In this document: positions 55,373-64,000 of the stretch, one piece after another
Numbering within the stretch: the first letter of the stretch is position 1
Layout of the letters: every line of letters starts with the position of its first letter
NCBI GenBank assembly: GCA_963816795.1
Contig: CAWFLT010000014.1
Location: 868,001 to 932,000 of the forward strand
Length of the DNA: 64,000 nt
Reading direction: 5' to 3'
DNA from: CAWFLT01 sp963816795
GTDB taxonomy: Bacteria; Acidobacteriota; Vicinamibacteria; Vicinamibacterales; SCN-69-37
Notes under the pieces: model-generated
The model's input: only the letters and a program-made list of their open reading frames with translations
Database searches by the model: none
What the model was told of the DNA's origin: nothing
Translations under genes and position numbers: made by a program

Positions 55373-55755
55373 CCGTCGGCCATGCCGATCTGCCGGCCGC
55401 CACGCGGCTGGCCGTCGACCGCACGCGGTTGGCCTACGAGCGCACGTTGATGGCGTGGACGCGGACGGCCACCTCCCTCATCTCGTTCGGCTTCACGATC
55501 TACAAGTTCTTTCAGTATTTACGCGAAGGACAGCCCGTTTCGGACACGAGGGTGCTCGGACCGCGAGGATTCGCGCTGGTGATGATTGGCATCGGACTGA
55601 CGGCACTCGTGTTCGCGACGGTCGAACACCGCCGGAGCATGAACGCGCTCAGGACGGAATACGGTACGGTGCCGTACTCGCTCGCAGCAGTCGTTGCAGG
55701 TTTCATCGCCGTGCTTGGTGTGGCCGGCCTGCTCAGCGTGCTGTTTCACTGGTAA
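55369..55755 (+). CDS. DUF202 membrane protein
   Basis: 128 residues: RTRLAYERTLMAWTRTATSL, ISFGFTIYKFFQYLR, RGFALVMIGIGLTALVFATV, SLAAVVAGFIAVLGVAGLLS. Three membrane helices in the classic DUF202 order. ATGA overlap with the preceding gene; the sulfatase gene starts 25 bases later, so it may share the transcript. Function unknown. Confidence 0.9.
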   Translation: MTVGHADLPAATRLAVDRTRLAYERTLMAWTRTATSLISFGFTIYKFFQYLREGQPVSDTRVLGPRGFALVMIGIGLTALVFATVEHRRSMNALRTEYGTVPYSLAAVVAGFIAVLGVAGLLSVLFHW

Positions 55756-55780
55756 GCGGACGTTAACGAAAGGACGATCG

Positions 55781-57338
55781 ATGGCTGCGAAGAAACCGAA
55801 CATCCTGATTCTCTGGGGCGACGACATCGGCTACTGGAACGTCAGCGCGTACAACCTCGGCCAGATGGGCTACAGGACGCCCAATATCGACCGCATCGCC
55901 AAGGAAGGGGCGCTGTTCACCGACTGGTACGGCCAGCAGAGCTGCACGGCCGGCCGCGCGTGTTTCATCACCGGCCAATCGGGCTTCCGGACGGGCATGC
56001 TGAAGGTCGGCCTGCCCGGCGCGAAGGAAGGCCTGCAGGCACGTGACGTGACGATCGCCGAGCTGCTCAAGGAGCAGGGCTACATGACCGCGCAGTTCGG
56101 CAAGAACCACCTGGGCGACGCGGACGAGACGCTGCCGACCGCGCACGGGTTCGACGAGTTCTTCGGCTCGCTCTATCACCTCAACGCCGAGGAAGAGTTC
56201 GAGAACGAGGACTACTTCAAGGATCCGGCGCTGATCGAGAAGTACAAGACCCGCGGCGTGATCCACTGCTGGGCCAATCCGGACGGCACCCAGAAGATCG
56301 AGAGCACGGGTCCGCTCGGCAAGAAGCGCATGGAGACGATCGACGAAGAGGTCACCGCGAAGACGCTCGACTATCTCGAGAAGGCGAAGAAGGCCGACAA
56401 GCCGTTCTTCCTCTGGTGGAACTCCACCCGCATGCACATCTTCACGCACCTGAAGAAGGAGAGCCAGGGCAAGACCGGGCTCGGAACCTATCCGGACGGC
56501 ATGGTCGAGCACGACGGTCACGTCGGGCAGATCCTCGACAAGCTCAAGGAGCTGGGCCTCGACGACAACACCATCGTGATGTACTCCACCGACAACGGCG
56601 CCGAGTGCTTCAGCTGGCCCGATGGCGGCACCACGCCCTTCCGCGGAGAGAAGAACGAGAACTGGGAGGGCGGCTATCGCGTGCCCTGCGCTCATGCGGT
56701 GGCCCGGCGTCATCGAGCCCGGCACCATCAACAACGACCTCTTCTCACACGAAGACATGCTCCCCACGCTGCTGGCGGCCGTCGGCGTGCCGGACGTCAA
56801 GGAGCAGTTGCTCAAAGGCATGAAGGTCGGCAAGAAGACGTTCAAGGTCCACCTGGACGGCTACAACATCAGCGACCGGCTGGCGGGCAAGGGGCCGAAC
56901 CCGCGCAACGAATTCTTCTACTGGAACGACGACGGCTCGCTGGTGGGGCTGCGCTTCAACAACTGGAAGGTCGTGTTCCAGGAGCAGCGCAGCCATGGCT
57001 TCGACGTCTGGCAGGATCCGTTCACGCCACTGCGTTTGCCCAAGATCATCAACCTGCGCTCCGATCCGTTCGAGCGTGCGGAGCATGAGAGCATCGGCTA
57101 TGCCCGATGGAGAATTGACCGCACCTACCTGCTCGTGCCGGCGCAGGAGTACGTCGCGAAGTACATCGCCACGTTCAAGGACTTCCCGCCGAGCCAGAAG
57201 GTCGGCAGCTTCTCGCTCGATCAGGTTCTGGAGCAAGCTCACGGCGGCGAGCACCAGCGGAAGGTAACAGGAGACACGCCGGATTGGCACGCACACAGCA
57301 CGCGACGGCCGGCAGCCAGAATCGGCTGCCGGCCATGA
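55781..57338 (+). CDS. Type I sulfatase (one frame break)
   Basis: About 519 codons; ribosome site aaagga. Metal and active-site motifs: NILILWGDDIGYWNVSAYN (Asp-Asp), QQSCTAGRACFITGQ where CTAGR is the Cys-x-Ala-x-Arg formylglycine site, TAQFGKNHLGDADETL, FFLWWNSTRMHIFTH, VMYSTDNGAECFSW. A net +1 break near 56688 separates GYRVP from ALMRWPGVIEPGTINNDLFS. There is no signal peptide, so it is cytosolic unless exported with a partner. The next genes encode a methyltransferase and a formylglycine-generating enzyme that can activate the Cys. Confidence 0.9.
57307..57334 (+). terminator. Hairpin within the last codons of the sulfatase gene
   Basis: ggccggcagcc-agaatc-ggctgccggcc, a perfect 11-base stem with a 6-base loop immediately before the stop and the next GTG. 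May limit read-through or slow coupling between the two genes. Confidence 0.4.
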
Positions 57339-57339
57339 C

Positions 57340-58547
57340 GTGGCGACGGCGGTCAAAGACTTCTACGAACGGTATCCGTATCCGCGGCCGATCGACGATC
57401 TCGACAACTATCGACGAAGCTGGCAAGACCCGAACCGACGCCGCGCGGACTTCCACCTGTTCTGGCCGGACAAGCCGTACACGGAAGAGCGCACGATCCT
57501 CGTCGCCGGCTGCGGAACATCGCAGGCGGCGAAGCACGCCGCGCGCTGTCCCGCGGCCCGGGTCATCGGGATCGACGTCAGCGCGACCAGCGTCCGGCAC
57601 ACGGAAGATCTCAAGCGCAAGTACGACTTGCGCAATCTCGCGGTCCATCAACTTTCGATTGATCGTGTCAGCGATCTCGAGCTGACGTTCGACGAGATCG
57701 TGTGCACGGGCGTTCTGCACCATCTCGCGAACCCTGAGGCGGCGCTCCGGGCACTGCGCGACGTGCTCGACCCGGACGGAGCCATGCACCTCATGGTGTA
57801 TGCGCCGTACGGACGGGCGGGCATTTACATGCTGCAGGAGTTCTGCCGCCGCATCGGCATCCAGGCCGTCCGACGACGAGATCCGCGATCTCATCGTCGC
57901 GCTCGGCGCGTTGCCGGCCGGACATCCGCTGGCACGCCTGCTGCGCGAGGCCCCGGACTTCCGGCAAGAGGCGGCGCTGGCCGACGCCCTGCTGCACCCG
58001 CAGGATCGCGCGTATTCGGTGCCGCAGCTTCTGGACTTCATCGCCGGCGCAGGGCTCACGTTCAGCCGCTGGGTCAGGCAGGCGCCGTACAGCCCTCACT
58101 GCGGGGTGATGGCGCGGCTCCCGCAGGCGTCGAGAATCGCCGCCCTCGAACCGGCACAGCAGTATGCCGCCGCCGAATTGTTTCGCGGCGCGATGATGAG
58201 CCACAGCGTCATTGTCCGCCGCGACGATCGCCCTGGCCGCTCGGCAGCGATCGGTTTTTCCGGCGATGCGTGGCTTGACTACGTGCCCGTTCGAGTGCCG
58301 GACACGCTCTGCGTTCAAGAGCGGCTGCCGCCGGGGGCTGCGGCGGTCCTGATCAACCGGGCTCATACAGACACCGATATCTACGTGCCGATCGACGCGC
58401 GCGAGAAACGCCTGGTCGACGCCATCGACGGGGAGCGCAGCATCGGCGAGATCGCTGGCGACGAGCAACGCGATCTCTGCCGCGCACCTGTTCGAGCGGC
58501 TCTGGTGGCACGATCAGGTCGTGTTCGACAGGTCGCGCCACCCGTGA
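57340..58547 (+). CDS. SAM-dependent methyltransferase (two frame breaks)
   Basis: GTG at 57340, one base after the sulfatase stop. N-terminal class I fold: TILVAGCGTSQAAKHAARCP (SAM motif I), VIGIDVSATSVRHTEDLKRK, FDEIVCTGVLHHLANPEAAL. After a net +1 break near 57868 come SDDEIRDLIVALGALPAGHP and DRAYSVPQLLDFIAGAGLTF. A second net +1 break near 58458 leads to ISAAHLFERLWWHDQVVFDR and the stop at 58545-58547. The C-terminal 200 residues resemble regions that bind peptide or polyketide substrates, but the substrate is unknown. Confidence 0.8.
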
Positions 58548-58656
58548 GAGCGCGCGACCATCGCGCGGCCACGAGGACTGACAGTGCTCGACACCACGGC
58601 TTCCAGCGGCAGAAGATGGTGAATGCGGCGAGCGGCGCCGTGTCAGGGAGGCTCTC

Positions 58657-59674
58657 GTGAGGTTGCCGGCGTCCAATCCAGACATCAGTACAGCGAACGC
58701 GGCGGCGTCGCCGGGCGATGCTCCGTTTCCCGACATGGTGTGGATTCCGGGCGGGACGTTCCGGATGGGTTCCGACAACGCACTATCCGGAAGAACGCCC
58801 GGTTCACCAGGTGACCGTGGACGGCTTCTGGATGGACCGAATGCCGGTGACCAACGAGCGCTTCGCGCGCTTCGTGGCGGCCGCCGGCCACGTGACGTTC
58901 GCGGAAATCCCCCCGAAGGCCGAGGACTACCCGGGCGCGTTGCCGGACCAGCTGTTCGCGGGGTCGCTCGTCTTCGTCAAGCCGGGCGGCCGCGTCGATC
59001 GCCGCAACATCGGCAACTGGTGGCACTGGATGCGCGGGGCCGACTGGCGGCACCCGCGCGGTCCCGGGAGCACGATCGAGCCACTCGAGGATCATCCTGT
59101 CGTGCACGTGACGTTCGGCGATGCCGAGGCGTTTGCCCAGTGGGAGGGCAAGTCGCTGCCGACCGAAGCCGAGTGGGAGTTCGCGGCGCGCGGAGGACTC
59201 GATGGCGCGGCTTACGCGTGGGGCGAAGAGTTCCTGCCAGGCGATCGTCACCTGGCGAACACCTGGCAAGGAGAGTTTCCCTGGCAGAGCGTGCTGGCAG
59301 ACGGCTACGAAGGCACCTCACCGATTGGTGTGTTTCCGCCGAACGGCTACGGCCTCTATGACGTGATCGGCAACGTGTGGGAATGGACGACGGACTGGTA
59401 TCAGCCGAAGCACCCGGCAGAAGTCGTGAAAGCGTGCTGCATCCCCAGGAACCCTCGAGGGCCGCGAGCGGAGGACAGTTACGACCCGCATCAACCCGAG
59501 ATCCGGATCCCGCGCAAGGTGCTAAAAGGGGGATCGCATCTGTGCGCGCCAAACTATTGCCGCCGGTACCGGCCCGCCGCTCGCTTTCCGGAGCCGATCG
59601 ACACGTCCACCTGTCATGTCGGGTTCCGCTGCATTGTCAGACCGGCCAGAGAACAGGTCCCGGCCTCAGCGTGA
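58657..59674 (+). CDS. Formylglycine-generating enzyme (SUMF1 family; one frame break)
   Basis: GTG at 58657. PFPDMVWIPGGTFRMGSDN, then a net +1 break near 58782, then YPEERPVHQVTVDGFWMDRM, PVTNERFARFVAAAGHVTFA, LPTEAEWEFAARGGLDGAAY, NVWEWTTDWYQPKHPA. The catalytic cysteine pair is present in VLKGGSHLCAPNYCRRYRPA (Cys-x4-Cys, as in human SUMF1), ending HVGFRCIV. It should oxidise the sulfatase Cys to formylglycine. Located two genes after the sulfatase, which fits. Confidence 0.9.
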
Positions 59675-59705
59675 TCGCGTCCGTGCAGAAGCTCGCAACT
59701 CCGTG

Positions 59706-62289
59706 ATGGCACTGACCGCCGGCACGCGGCTGGGACCGTACGAAATCGTGTCCGTCCTGGGCGCGGGCGGGATGGGAGAGGTGTACCGCGCGAAGGATAC
59801 GCGTCTCGGACGCGAGGTCGCCATCAAGGTCCTGCCCTCCGGCGTCGTCGCCGACCCGGATCGTCTAGCGCGGTTCGAACGCGAGGCCAAAGCCGTCTCG
59901 GCCCTGAACCACCCGAACATCGTCACCCTTCACGAGGTCGGCGCGAGCGACTTCGGCCCGTACCTGGTCCTCGAGAAGATCGATGGCCGCTCGCTCCGCG
60001 AGCTGCTCGGCGACGGCCCGATGCCGGTCCGCCGCATTCTGAGCTTCGCCACCCAGATCGCTGAAGGACTCGCGAAGGCGCACGCCGCCGGCATCGTGCA
60101 TCGGGATCTCAAGCCCGACAACGTCATGGTCACCGGCGACGGTTTCGCCAAGATCCTGGACTTCGGTCTGGCCAAACTCGTGCATCCGGAGCTCGGAGGC
60201 GGAGGCACCGAGCGTCGCGACGACGCTGGCCGGAGACACGGCCTCCGGAGTGATCCTGGGCACGCTCGGGTACCTCTCACCTGAGCAGGCGTCGGGCAAG
60301 CCTGCCGACTACCGTGCCGACCAGTTCGCGCTCGGAGCGCTGATCTACGAGATGGCCGCGCGAGAACGTCCGTTCCGACGCGGCACCGTGCTCGAATCGC
60401 TGGCGGCGACGATCTCGGACGAACCGGATCCGGTGCGGGCCAAGCGTCCGGATCTGCCGGCGCCGGTCGAATGGCTGATCGAACGCTGTCTCTCGAAGGA
60501 TCCTGGCGACCGCTACGCCTCGACGTCAGATCTGGCCCGCGACCTCGCAACGTTGCGCGATCACCTCTCCGATCTGACGAAATTGCCGGCGGCCGGAGTG
60601 ACAACGGCTGGCGGGCGCGTGCTGCGGCGCGGATGGGCGCGATGGACCGTCGCGCTCCTGACGGCGGCCGCAATTGCGGCTGCCAGCTTCGTCGTCGGAA
60701 GACAGACGACGGACACGCGGCTCGTGCTCCCATCGTACCGGCCGCTCACGTTTCAGCGTGGGAGCATCACCGGCGCGCGGTTCGGTCCTGACGGCAAGAC
60801 CGTGTACGACAGCGCCGCGTACGGCGACGAGCCCTCGCGCGTCTTCGTCACGCACCTCGAGCGGATCGAGTCGAAGCTGCTCGATGTGCCGCCGGGATTT
60901 CTCCTTGGGGTCTCCTCCAAGAATGAACTGGCGCTGCTCCTGACGAACGAGCGCGCAGCCTACGGGGTGCGCGGGACGCTCGCCCGGGTCCCCGCCGTTG
61001 GCGGCACGCCCCGTCACTTGGTCGATGACGCGATGTACGCCGACTGGGCGCCTGATGGCGAGCGACTGGCGGTGGGACGGCCGAACGGAGTGTGTGAGTT
61101 CCCCATCGGGCGACAGTTGGCGAATCGCTGTTCGATGCCGCGCGTCTCACCGCGGTCCGATCACGTCGCGTTTGTGACCGCGGACCCCCTGGGAGCCCGC
61201 GTGGAGATTCAGCGGTTCGACGGCGGACGCGTCGCCGGCAACGACATGCCGCAGGTGTTCGGCCACGCGTGGTCTCCCGACGGCCGTGAGGTCTGGTTTA
61301 CGGGCTCCGAAACCGGCAGCGCCCACGATCGCGCGCTCTACGCCCTCAGCCTCGACGGCTCGCGGCGGCTCGTCGCGCGGATTCCCGGCGGGATGTCCGT
61401 GTACGACGTGGCACCAGACGGCCGGAGCGCCCTCGTGTCCACGGGCGGCGGATGGTTCGGCATCAACGCGGGAACCGCCGGCGGAAGCCGCGAACAGTCG
61501 CTGGATCTCTACGGTCGATCCGACATCGCTGGGCTCTCGGCCGACGGGAAGTGGCTGCTGCTCAATGAGACGCGGGAGGTGGGGACCGGCACGCATCTGC
61601 GATCGACGGATGGCGAGAAGACGCTCCAGTTGAGCGGCGACGCGGCACGCGGGCTGTCGCCGGATGGCAGCTGGGCGCTGGTTCAGCCACGCGGAGATTT
61701 GTCGCGCCTGGCGCTGCTACCCACAGGCGCCGGCGCCCAGCGCGACCTCGCCTTGCCTGCCGGCTTTGAGTTGGCGCCGTCTGAGTTCGCAAAGTGGTCC
61801 AGGGACGGCCGGCGTTTCTTCATTTGGTTGCGGCCGGTCGGGCGCACCGGCCCCTTCGGGCAACTGCACGCGTACGACGACGAACATGGATGGAAAGCCA
61901 TCACGCCCGTCCTTCCAACGGGTCCGTTTGCCGTGTCCCCCGACGCACCGGCGATTGCCGCCCGAGACGAGGGTGGGGTCGTCGCCATCTACTCAATCGA
62001 TGGCGGGGCGCCACGGCGCCTGGACGGCGAGCGGGGGCGGCCGACCCACTGGACCGCCAATGGACGCGAGTTGTTCCTGCTCGGCGACGAAATGTATCCG
62101 GCGCGCATCTATCGCCGCGACCTCCAGAGCGGGCAGGTCGGGCTCGTGCGAACGATCGCGCCGGCCGATCCTACGGGCGTGATGTTCATCAACCGGGTGT
62201 TGTTCTCGGCAGACGACCGGACCTACGTCTATCAATACAGCCGAGGGCTGAACGACCTGTACCTGGCGCGTGACCTGCCGGGGCGATAG
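59706..62289 (+). CDS. Ser/Thr kinase with TolB-like propeller (one frame break)
   Basis: About 861 codons from MALTAGTRLGPYEIVSVLGA. Complete kinase: GAGGMGEVYRAKD, EVAIKVLPSG, IVHRDLKPDNVMVT, AKILDFGLAKL, then a net +1 break near 60207 and GTLGYLSPEQASGKPADYRA. Membrane helix WTVALLTAAAIAAASFVVGR, then a propeller of WD40/TolB-like repeats: GARFGPDGKTVYDSAAYGDE, YADWAPDGERLAVGRPNG, FGHAWSPDGREVWFTGSETG. An outward sensor region is inferred. It starts 31 bases after the FGE stop. Confidence 0.88.
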
Positions 62290-62341
62290 CACGCGTGCCG
62301 CCTTCCGGCCTCAGCGCGCGGACGGTGCATTGGCGCCCCGC

Positions 62342-64000
62342 TCAGCCACCAGTCTTCTTCACCCGGAAGTCCGGACTGCCGTAGAAGATGTAATCGGCCC
62401 AGTCCTGAGACTTGATGCCGTTCACCTTCGCACGGCCGCCCAGAATCGCCTCAGCAAGCGTCTCCCCACCGAGCAGCGCCGTGTAGAACGCGCCCGCGAA
62501 GCCCTCCGCGCTGGCATCGCCGACCGGCCAGTACGTCCCAATGTAGTTCGCGACGCCCCCTCTCAGGAACGCTTCGGCGAGGCCAACGCTGCGCTCGATG
62601 CGCTGGCTCAGATCGCGAGTGACGTGCGCGCTCTCGCGCTTCATTCGCTTTCGCACGCGCGCCGATTCGCACGCGTTGAAGAACACGAGGGCCGGCAGGC
62701 TGCTCAGCTCGGCCAGCTCGGCGCCGGTGAGGGGCGCGTCCGAGCAGAGGATGCCGCTGCGTGAAACACGCACGGGATCGAAGGACGCGTGACCGGCGTA
62801 GTGCAGGATGTCGTACTTGCCCGAGCCGAACTCCTCGCGCAGGCGCTTTCGGGTCGCTTCCTTGCCCTTGACCTGGGTGATCCGGACGTGCTGCCGCCCG
62901 CCAATCAGCTCCTGCACCCGCTGGCCCTCTTTTTCCGCGCCCTCCAGGTCTTCCGTCGGGTTCACCACCAGCAGGACCTGCAGCGATTCATTCTCCCGCC
63001 GCGCTTCCAGCCATTTCGCGACCGAGAGATTGGCCGCGATATAGCGCCGGCTCATGCCGCCGTCGAGCGCCGGAAACTTTCCGCCGACGGACAGGGTTTC
63101 CCACGGGATGCGGGAAGCCTCGGCGTCGTGCACGACCACGACGTGGTTGCCTGCACAACCCTTCAGACCGGCCACCGTCCTCTCGTCGAGCACCATCTCG
63201 GCCAGCGTGGTCCCAAATTTACCCAGCGTTCCGTGGGTGAATCCCGGAGTCTCGATGAACTTCAGGTAGTCGTCGAGCTTCGCCTTCGAGATGGTGACCT
63301 GTCCACCCATCACGGCGGCCTTCGCTCCTGTCGTCAGCAGCGCGCTCTCGATCCTGAGGTTCCCGCCCTCCGGAATGGCACGCACGGTCAGATAGATCGA
63401 TGGCGGGAAGGCCGGCCCGGCGCCGCGCCGCGTGACGGGCGCGGGCGGCAGGCGCAGCTCGCTCAGCGTGACCTCCACGTTCGCGCACAGCTCCGTGCTG
63501 GACAGGCGGTAGAGCACCCACTTGAGGGTCTCGTAGCGCGTCTCGTCGATCTCGCACAGTGTGATCGAGCGGAACGACTGCATCTCGTCGACGTCGTCGA
63601 GCCCGCGGAAAAACCCGCGGAGCAGCGACTCCAGCGTCTGCTCGAGGTCGAGCCCGGAGCCCGCGCCGATGGGGACGGTGACGAACTCCTCGACGTTGAT
63701 GCGCGCCAGGGTACGGGCGACGTTCTCGGCGACGGTCTCGAGTACTTCGAGGCTGAACGCGTCGAAATTGCCCAGCCCGGCAAACACCGTGAAATCAGCG
63801 CTCACGTCGCTGCGGCCACCAGGCACGACGAAGATCTCTCCGACGGCGCTGGTGAACATGCGGCGCTGGCGAAAATCGCTGATCGCGCCGTTCATCAGCG
63901 CATCGATCGCGGACGCCGCTCCGGCGGGCGCCACGTTCTCGAACAAGCCGAGGACGTAGGCCCGGTTCTTCACCTGTGTGATGCTGCCGCGCGCGAGCCG
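62342..64000 (-). CDS. CHAT-domain protease-like protein, 5' partial
   Basis: The frame stays open to the window edge, so the start (GTG 63973 is possible) may lie outside; 543 residues are visible. N-terminal about 180 residues: RAYVLGLFENVAPAGAASAI, EIFVVPGGRSDVSADFTVFA, EFVTVPIGAGSGLDLEQTLE, an alpha/beta fold like macro or M17-N domains. C-terminal CHAT domain (caspase family): SRIPWETLSVGGKFPALDGG, YDILHYAGHASFDPVRVSRS (catalytic His), PALVFFNACESARVRKRMK (catalytic Cys), FLRGGVANYIGTYWPVGDAS. Converges on the kinase gene. CHAT proteases cut partners in signalling and defence; none can be named here. Confidence 0.85.
   Translation of the reverse strand, partial: RLARGSITQVKNRAYVLGLFENVAPAGAASAIDALMNGAISDFRQRRMFTSAVGEIFVVPGGRSDVSADFTVFAGLGNFDAFSLEVLETVAENVARTLARINVEEFVTVPIGAGSGLDLEQTLESLLRGFFRGLDDVDEMQSFRSITLCEIDETRYETLKWVLYRLSSTELCANVEVTLSELRLPPAPVTRRGAGPAFPPSIYLTVRAIPEGGNLRIESALLTTGAKAAVMGGQVTISKAKLDDYLKFIETPGFTHGTLGKFGTTLAEMVLDERTVAGLKGCAGNHVVVVHDAEASRIPWETLSVGGKFPALDGGMSRRYIAANLSVAKWLEARRENESLQVLLVVNPTEDLEGAEKEGQRVQELIGGRQHVRITQVKGKEATRKRLREEFGSGKYDILHYAGHASFDPVRVSRSGILCSDAPLTGAELAELSSLPALVFFNACESARVRKRMKRESAHVTRDLSQRIERSVGLAEAFLRGGVANYIGTYWPVGDASAEGFAGAFYTALLGGETLAEAILGGRAKVNGIKSQDWADYIFYGSPDFRVKKTGG

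Overview
The window is strongly GC-rich, densely coded bacterial DNA. It probably comes from an acidobacterium of the Vicinamibacteria type. The evidence is two stand-alone duplicated FtsX/MacB permeases of the ADOP kind (10.2-12.6 and 42.3-44.7 kb), four large Ser/Thr kinases with WD40, TPR, PEGA or TolB-like sensor regions, an ECF sigma factor overlapping a kinase gene, and many secreted esterases and Gfo/Idh/MocA oxidoreductases. This is inference from gene content; no rRNA or tRNA gene was seen.

Layout. 0-3.4 kb: a sugar-acid operon (HpaI-type aldolase cut by the left edge, MFS transporter, enolase-superfamily enzyme) ending in a 23-bp tandem repeat. 3.6-7.1 kb: a BlaI/M56 sensor pair with its operator, and an ArsR-SRPBCC cassette with a clear promoter/operator, bracketed by GGTGCTGG inverted repeats. 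7.2-14.2 kb: a kinase/FGE-like/hydrolase fusion, an ADOP permease, a secreted protein and a DUF411 protein. 14.2-17.6 kb: a TIR-ATPase plus membrane ATPase operon. 17.7-31.7 kb: catabolism of plant-derived material (YjhG-type dehydratase, cupin, two Gfo/Idh/MocA proteins, glucuronoyl-esterase-like and SGNH hydrolases, a DUF1593 protein, feruloyl-CoA synthetase-like ligase, tannase/feruloyl esterase). 31.8-36.7 kb: a graveyard of genes lacking their 5' ends, leading into a WD40/TPR kinase without an N-lobe. 36.8-44.7 kb: vanadium haloperoxidase, ECF sigma factor with TPR kinase, lipoprotein, second ADOP permease. 44.8-49.5 kb: malic enzyme-glpK-glpD. 49.6-52.4 kb: an FRG-domain gene converging on a macro-domain/nucleotide-hydrolase gene that is coupled to a Nudix gene. 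52.5-62.3 kb: cupredoxin, short MetE-like protein, DUF1622/DUF202 membrane operon, then sulfatase, methyltransferase, true FGE and kinase. 62.3-64 kb: a CHAT-protease gene running off the right edge.

Two window-wide patterns stand out. A 79-bp double-hairpin element with TAGGGC/GCCCTA ends occurs at five intergenic sites, and at three of them its terminal TAG is the stop codon of the neighbouring gene. In addition, about 23 reading-frame breaks interrupt otherwise intact protein families, and all but one are net +1. That looks like systematic single-base insertion error or, less likely, something biological.

The best candidates for an undescribed system are the FRG / DRHyd-macro / Nudix cassette (49.6-52.4 kb) and the TIR-AAA_35 / AAA_35-membrane operon (14.2-17.6 kb). 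Both combine domains known from NAD/ADP-ribose signalling and conflict systems.
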